Shown in pieces: positions 58,591 to 64,000 of a stretch of 64,000 nt of DNA. Source of the DNA: Proteles cristata cristata (lineage: Eukaryota; Chordata; Mammalia; Carnivora; Hyaenidae). A model generated the notes under the pieces. It was not told the DNA's origin. It saw nothing but the letters and a program-made list of their open reading frames with translations, and did no database searches. Location: contig JAESUZ010004792.1 in assembly GCA_017311185.1 (NCBI GenBank), forward strand, positions 1,860,001 through 1,924,000, in the 5' to 3' direction. How positions within the stretch are numbered: the first letter of the stretch is position 1; the number at the start of each line of letters is the position of its first letter. The translations under genes were made by a program, and so were the position numbers.

Positions 58591-60878
58591 CTTTCTTTTT
58601 TCTATAGCAATATTTATTTCATCAATTATTATTTATCATAAGAGCTATTTACAAGATAAAGATCCTGAAACTTATTTAATTCATTTTTTAAAATTTGCAT
58701 CCAACTTAGTTAGCATGTAGTGCAACAATGATTTCAGGAGTAGATTCCTTAATGCCCCTTACCCATTTAACCCATCCTCCCCTCCCACAATCTCTCCAGC
58801 AATCCTCTGTTTGTTCTCTATATTTAGGAGTCTCTTATGTTTTGTTCCTCTCCCTCTTTTCATATATTTTTTGCTTCCCTTCCCTTATGTTCATCTGTTT
58901 TGTATCTTAAAGTTTTCATAGGAATGAAGTTATGTGATATTTGTCTTTGACTGACTAATTTCACTTAGCACTAATACCTTCTAATTCCATCCACATTGGT
59001 TGCAAATGGCAAGATTTCATTCTTTTTGATAGCTGAGTAATCAAAAAATATATAATAATATATATTGATAATTAATAATTATTAATAATATATATATACT
59101 CCATTGTATATATATACCACATCTTTTTTAATCATCCATCCATCAGTGGACATTTGGGCTCTTTTCATACTTTGGCTGTTGTTGATAGCGCTGCTATAAA
59201 CATTAGGGGTGCATGTACCCCTTCAAAACAGCACAATTGTATCCCTTGGATAAATACCTAGTAGTGCAATTGCTGGATCATAGGGTAGTTCTATTTTTAA
59301 GTTCTATTTTTTGAGGAACCTCCATACTCCATTCCAGAGTAACTGCACCAGTTTGCATTCCCACCAGCAGTGCAAAAGCGATCCTCTTTCCCTGGATCCT
59401 CGCCAACATCTGTTGTTGCCTGAGTTGTTAATGTTAGCCATTCTGAAGGTGTGAGGTGGTATCTCATTGTAGTTTTGATTCGTATTTCCCTGATGATGAA
59501 TGATGTGCATTTTTTCATGTTTCTGTTGGCCATCTGGATGTCTTCTTAGGAGAAGTGTGTATTCATGTCTTTTGCCCATTTCTTCACTGGATTATTTGTG
59601 GTTTTTTGGGTGCTGAGTTTGTAAGTTCTTTATAGATTTTTAGATACTAACTCTTTACCTAATATGTTGTTTGCAAATATCTTCTCTCATTCTGTTGGTT
59701 GCCTTATAGTCTTGCTGATTGTTTCCTTCTCTGTGCAGAAGCTTTTTATTTTGATGATGTCCCAATAGTTCATTTCTGCTTTTGTTCCTTTGCATCTGGA
59801 GATGTATTGAGTAAAAAGTTGCTGCCACCAAGGTCAAAGAGGTTTACTGCTTTCTCCTTGAGGATTTTGATGTCTTCCTTCTTACATTTAGGTTTTTCAC
59901 CCATTTTGAGTTTATTTTTGTGTTTGGTGTAATAAAGTGGTCCAGGTTCATTTTTCTGCATGTAGCTGTCCATTTTTCCCAGCACCATCCTCTAAAGAAA
60001 CTGTCTTTATTTCATTGGATATTCTTTTCTGCTTTGTCAAAGATTAGTTGTCAATATGTTTGTGGGTCCATTTCTGGGTTCTCTATTCTGTTCCACTGAC
60101 CTGAGTATCTTTTTTTGTGCCAGCACCATACTGTCTTGATAATTACAGCTTTGTAATACAACTTGAAGTCCAGGATTGTGATGCCCCCTGCTTTGGTTTT
60201 CTTTTTCAAGATTGCTTTGGCTATTCAGATCTTTTCTGGTTTCATGCACATTTTAGGATTGTTTGTTCTAGCTCTGTGAAGAATGCTGGTATTATTATTA
60301 TTATTTTTTATTTTTTATTTCTAGGGGAGAGAGAGAGACAGCGTGAGCAGGGGAGGGTCAGAGAGAGAGGGAGTCACAGACTGAAACAGGCTCCAGGCTC
60401 TGAGCTGGCAGCCAGCACAGAGCCTGACGTGGGGCTCGAACCCACAAACCGCGAGATCATGGCCTAAGCGAAAGTCGGACGCTTAACCGACTAAGCCACC
60501 CAGGCGCCCCAATGCTGGTATTATTTTGATAGGGATTGCATTGAATATGTAGATTGCTTGAGTAATATTGACATTTTAACAAAACTTGTTTTTCCTACCC
60601 AGAAGCATGGAATATTTTTCCTTTTTTTTTTTGCTGTCTTCTTCAATTTCTTTCATAAGTTTTCTATAGTTTTTAGTGTATAGATTTTTCATCTCTTTGG
60701 TTAGATTTAATCTTAGGTATTTTATAGGTTTTGGTGCAATTGTAAATGGGATAGATTCTTTTATTTCTCTTTCTGTTGCTTCATTATTGGTATAGAAATG
60801 CCACCAATTTATGTCCTTTAATTTTATATCCTACAACTGTGCTGAATTCATGGATCAGGTCTAGCAGTTTTTTGGCCA
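58591..60878 (-). mobile_element. L1-C: 5'-truncated L1 inserted in L1-A, 15-bp TSD
   Basis: The near-perfect target duplication CCA(C/T)CCCCTCACTTT lies at 58576-58590 and 60879-60893. L1-A endonuclease-domain coding sequence lies on both sides (GGTTCTCCACC left, TTTTAATCTGAAGG right). L1-C reads from a 3' UTR (58600-58960, a different version from L1-B: CATCCAACTTAGTTAGCATG) through ORF2 C-terminal pieces to the reverse transcriptase just downstream of the catalytic box (about 60870). It is more diverged than L1-B and has an AT-rich (TA/TAA)n patch at 59040-59105. Confidence 0.93.
60297..60510 (-). mobile_element. CAN SINE (young type), minus strand, 15-bp TSD, inside L1-C
   Basis: It ends GCCACCCAGGCGCCCC. 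The duplication AATGCTGGTATTATT lies at 60282-60296 and 60511-60525. Its left end is a short ATT repeat grown from the target site. Carries GGCAGCCAGCACAGAGCC and GCCTAAGCGAAAGTCGG. Third nesting level: SINE in L1-C in L1-A. Confidence 0.98.
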
Positions 60879-61149
60879 CCATCCCCTCACTTTTAATCTG
60901 AAGGTTTAAAATCTGAAGGTCTTTAATCTGAAGGTGTCCTCAGGTCTAAAATGGGTCTCTTGTAGACAGCTAATAGATGAGTTCTGTTTTTTATCCTTTC
61001 TGATACTTTATGTCTTTTGATTGGAGCATTTAGTCCATTTACATTCAATGTTATTTTTGAAAAATATGAGTTTAGAGTCATTGTGTTCTCTGTAGATTTC
61101 ATGCTTGTAGTGAAAGGTGTCTCTGGTCCTTTGTGGTCCTTACATTTCA

Positions 61150-62028
61150 CTCACAGAGTCTACCTTAGTATCTCTTGTAGTGCTGGTTTAGTGGTGATGA
61201 ATTCCCTCAATTTTTATTTTGGAAAACCTTTATCTCTCCTTCTATTCTGAATGACAACTTTGCTGGATTAAGGATTCTTGGCTGCATATTTTCCCTCTTC
61301 ATCACATTGAAAATTTCCTGCCACTCCTTTCTGGCCTGCCAAGTTTCAGTAGATAGGTCCTCTACTGGCCTTATGTGTCTACCCTTTAGGCTAAGTCTTG
61401 TATATCCTTAGCTGCTTTCAGAATTCCCTATCTTTGCATTTTGCCAGTTTCACTATGATATGTCATGCAGAAGATCAGTTTAAGTTACCTCTGAAGTGAG
61501 TTCTCTGTGCCTCCTGAATTTCAATGTCTGCTTCCATCCCCAGATTGGGGAAGTTCTCTGCTTTATTTGTTCACTTACACCTTTGGCCCCTTTCTCTCTC
61601 TTCTTCTTCTTATGGAACTCCTGTCATATGGATATTGTTCCATTTCATTGAATCACTTAGTTCTCTAAATTTCCCCTCATGGTTCAGAATTTTTTATCTC
61701 TCTGTTTCTCAGTTTCTTCTTTTTCCATAATTTTATCTTATATTTCATCTATTCTCCCCTCTACCTCTTCAATTCTCACTGTCTAGTTTATTTTGCATCT
61801 CATTTACAGCATTTTAAAAATTCATCATGACTATTTTTTAAGTTCTTTGATCTCTGCAGCAATAGGTTCTCTGCTGTCCTCTATGCTTTCTTCAGGCCCA
61901 GCAATTAATCTTATGACTATTATTCCAAATTCTTGTTCAGTTATATTGTTCATATCTGTTTTGATCAATTATTTAACTGTCACTTCTTCCTGGAATATCT
62001 TTTGAGGAGAATTCTTCCATTTCATCAT
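61150..62028 (-). pseudogene. L1-A ORF1 remnant
   Basis: Start MKWKNSPQK near 62025, then a stop at 61969-61971 after about 18 codons. Later pieces (NITEQEFGIIVI, CTD pieces around 61,320-61,460 and LQEIL near the end) are spread over several frames. Closely parallel in layout to L1-B ORF1 but more decayed. Confidence 0.8.
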
Positions 62029-62317
62029 TTTGGCTAGTTTTCTGGTCCTTATGTGTTTTGAAAGTTTGTTATGTTCCCTGCTCCTGTGAGCACTACTTTA
62101 TTAAAGCAGGGTCATACACTGTTCAGGGCCTGGACCTTCTAAAGGTGGTTTTTGGAGAGTGTTACTTGCTCTCTGTTGTTATGAGTTTGGCTGCTTTATC
62201 TCCCTACTGGTAGTGATGTTTTGGACCCTCCACTAGGGTGCTTTGATTTGTTTATTGTAGCCCTGGAAAGGAAACAAATAGACAAACAAACAAAAAACAA
62301 ACAGAAAGCAAAAACAC

Positions 62318-62354
<37 letters not shown>

Positions 62355-64000
62355 AAACACCAGCTACAACTAAACAACAGGTTGGAGGTGGTACTGATGG
62401 AAGAGGCTTTATCCCATACGGAGCAAGAAACAACAGGGGTTGGGAAAAAGAAAAAATAAAAATTGACCAGGCAGAGAAACAATAGGCTTAATCCAGAGAG
62501 AGAGAAACAAAAATAAAGAGGGGGGAGGGGAAAAAGAAGATAAAATAAAATTGATCAAAGAAACTATATTGCTTAATCCAGAGAGAGAGTAAGAAAAATA
62601 AAGAAGGAGGTGGAGAAAAAGAAGTGAAGATAAAATTGCCCAGACTTAGAAAGTATATGGTTTAATCCAGAAAGAGAAAGGAAAATAAGGAAGGAGATGT
62701 AGAACATGTATAAAGAGAATAGATTAAATATATCAGCTTAAAAATAACCCAACAACCAGAGTAACCAGACTAGAGGAGGGAAGAGATGATAAGAAGAAAA
62801 GGAAGGAAGAATATATCTATATAATAAGATTTGTCCAACAATTAAACCAGCTAATGCAACAGTGCTGGTCTGGAGGAGAGGATGTCTGGTTCATCAGCAT
62901 CAATACCACTCCAGTATATATGCAGTTACCAGGTGCACAGGGGGATGGTTTGGTGTAGGCAGATCCACCTCTACTATGGGCCCACTGTCTGTTCCCTGAA
63001 GTGCCCCACCTATGGCCCACCAGGTTGTCCTTGTGGGTCCCTGGAAGCAGCTCTGTCTCTTTTCCCCCCAGACTCTTGGGGTTCTAAGTCCTTTGGCCTC
63101 AACATGGCTTTGTTTGAGAAAGAAGGATACTTTGGATCCCCCTACTTCTCCACCGTGTCAGCCCCTCCCTCCAATCTCTCCTTTCTAAGGAGCTGTGGCT
63201 TTGACCCAATCATATCCTCTGTGGGAGGGTCTCACTGAGCAACAGCCAGGTGCTGGCAGGTTCCCAGGAATGTTTGTGAGACTGCGCTGCTGCCAGTCCC
63301 CAGAGACTGCAGCTGGGTGCCACTCTGCCCCAGAAAAATTTCACATGATCTTGTAGCAGCAGCCTTTCAGGGTTTATGGAAAATCACAACACACATCTAA
63401 TGCCAGGCTTCCTCCTTAATGTCTTTGTTCCACCAAAGACAAATGTGGTTGTTCCTCAGGGTCTGCTAGGACCTTTGCCTCTGGAGTGGCTGCACTGCCT
63501 CTACCAAATGTCCTCCCTTCAGGGGAGCCACCACTCTCTATGCAGCCTGTGGACCCTTGGACCTCACTCTCAGCTCTTGGGGATTCACCCTACCAAAGCA
63601 CTGCCAGGTATTGAGCTGCAGAGCCTCAGACTCTGCATTTCCCATGTTTATAAAGTCTTGATGGAATTCAAACCCTTTCCTTTCACCTTTCTCCCTTTTG
63701 TTTTTTGCTCAGTCCTTTTGCTCAGTAGCTGTTTCCACTTTTCCACCTTCTCTTCCGCTGTTTAAGGGGGGAGGTGCTTCTCCCAGTCTCCTCCCATCTC
63801 TGCCCTCTTTCCGCAGGCATAAACACCTCCTTGCCCTCTGCAGCTTCTCTCTCCCCTGGTTCACCTCTCCGTGCCACATACCTGCCAAATTCTGTGGTTC
63901 ACGTTGTGCATATTGTTGTGTTAATCCTCCAATCAGTTTTCTAGGTATGTAAGATGGTTTAGTGTTGATCTGGCTGCATTTCAGTGACAAAAGATGCAAA
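62029..64000 (-). promoter_or_regulatory. L1-A 5' UTR (runs off the window)
   Basis: It follows ORF1 on the minus strand. The proximal part (62,200-62,300) is alignable to L1-B (CCCTGGAAAGGAAACAAATAG versus CCCTGGAAAAGAAACCAGAC). The distal part (62,750-64,000) is not obviously related to L1-B's CpG-rich end. I recall a carnivore L1 5' UTR type with these blocks (TTGGGGATTCACCCTACCAA AGCACTGCCAGG; TAATCCTCCAATCAGTTTTC). Its terminus would lie shortly past 64,000. It includes a (CA)n run at about 62,323-62,349. Confidence 0.75.
62405..62745. repeat. four diverged ~85-bp tandem repeats in L1-A 5' UTR
   Basis: Units begin at about 62405 (GGCTTTATCCCATACGGAG), 62486 (GCTTAATCCAGAGAGAGAG), 62571 (GCTTAATCCAGAGAGAGAG) and 62660 (GTTTAATCCAGAAAGAGAA). 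Each continues with AANAAANAAATAAAG, a GGAGG-AAAAAGAAG block and ATAAAATTG-CCA/TCA. Spacing is 81, 85 and 89 bp. Confidence 0.85.

Larger units (their letters stand above)
47554..64000 (-). mobile_element. L1-A: near-full-length outer L1, minus strand, open at right edge
   Basis: The 3' end (poly-T/A, TAGTTTAATGTCAAGTTGG, CCATATAACACCCAGTG) is at 47554. ORF2 runs in pieces from about 47785 to 61102, the ORF1 remnant is at about 61150-62028, and the 5' UTR runs from 62029 to beyond 64000. It is interrupted by a SINE (47850-48110), L1-B (49888-56725) and L1-C (58591-60878). Removing these with one copy of each target duplication leaves about 7.0 kb, one element's length. ORF1 has a stop near codon 20 (61969-61971) and further breaks. 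ORF2 is frameshifted repeatedly. The reverse transcriptase box reads FTED instead of FADD at 49782-49793. It cannot be autonomous. Confidence 0.93.

Noticed and set aside
62405..62745. CRISPR-like regularly spaced repeats
   Set aside because: Units are contiguous and diverged, without unique spacers, and lie in an L1 5' UTR of a mammalian genome.

Overview
The window is mammalian nuclear DNA with no intact host gene that I can recognise. It looks like intergenic or deep intronic sequence from a carnivoran, most likely a feliform. The main evidence is about seventeen tRNA-Lys-derived CAN SINEs. Their head has the carnivore form (a GGCGCCTGGGTGGCTCAGTC-like start, pol III A and B boxes, then a CT-rich stretch and an (A/AAT)n tail). 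The L1 elements present also have the 3' end and ORF types seen in cat-like carnivores. Older mammalian repeats (MIR, L2, L1M, a MaLR-type LTR and hAT relics) fill much of the rest. I cannot name the species.

Region by region: 1-632 (minus) is a decayed hAT-type transposase-derived reading frame that still keeps a 171-codon open stretch. 800-20,280 is mostly unique or old sequence with MIR, L2 and L1M relics, several SINEs, a 75-bp L1 stub (4019-4093) and a 0.9-kb 5'-truncated L1 (11390-12302). Both L1 insertions have clean target-site duplications (TSDs). 20,285-28,652 is two old L1M copies in the same (minus) orientation, studded with six SINEs. 29,070-42,000 has no lineage-specific SINE. 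It holds a 0.6-kb purine tract, an L1M 3' end, MIRs, a TC/CA microsatellite, a MaLR-type LTR, and a 115-bp segment copied 1.3 kb downstream and flanked by 24-bp direct repeats.

47,554-64,000 is a nested L1 stack on the minus strand. An outer near-full-length L1 (L1-A) runs off the right edge. It was split by a full-length 6.8-kb L1 (L1-B, 49888-56725, TSD CCAACACTATTTTA), by a 2.3-kb truncated L1 (L1-C, 58591-60878) and by a SINE. L1-C itself carries another SINE. Subtracting the insertions and their duplicated target sites leaves about 7.0 kb of L1-A, which fits one element. L1-A and L1-B share ORF architecture but have different 5' UTRs. L1-B ends in a CpG-rich 5' UTR with a terminal YY1-type site. 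All L1 ORFs seen carry stops or frameshifts, so none looks able to move on its own.

No undescribed biological system was found. The observations most worth following are the templated 115-bp duplication, the L1 5' UTR turnover and repeats, the hAT-derived frame, and the ultra-short retro-insertions. Family names for repeats come from recognition of consensus features, not from a database search.
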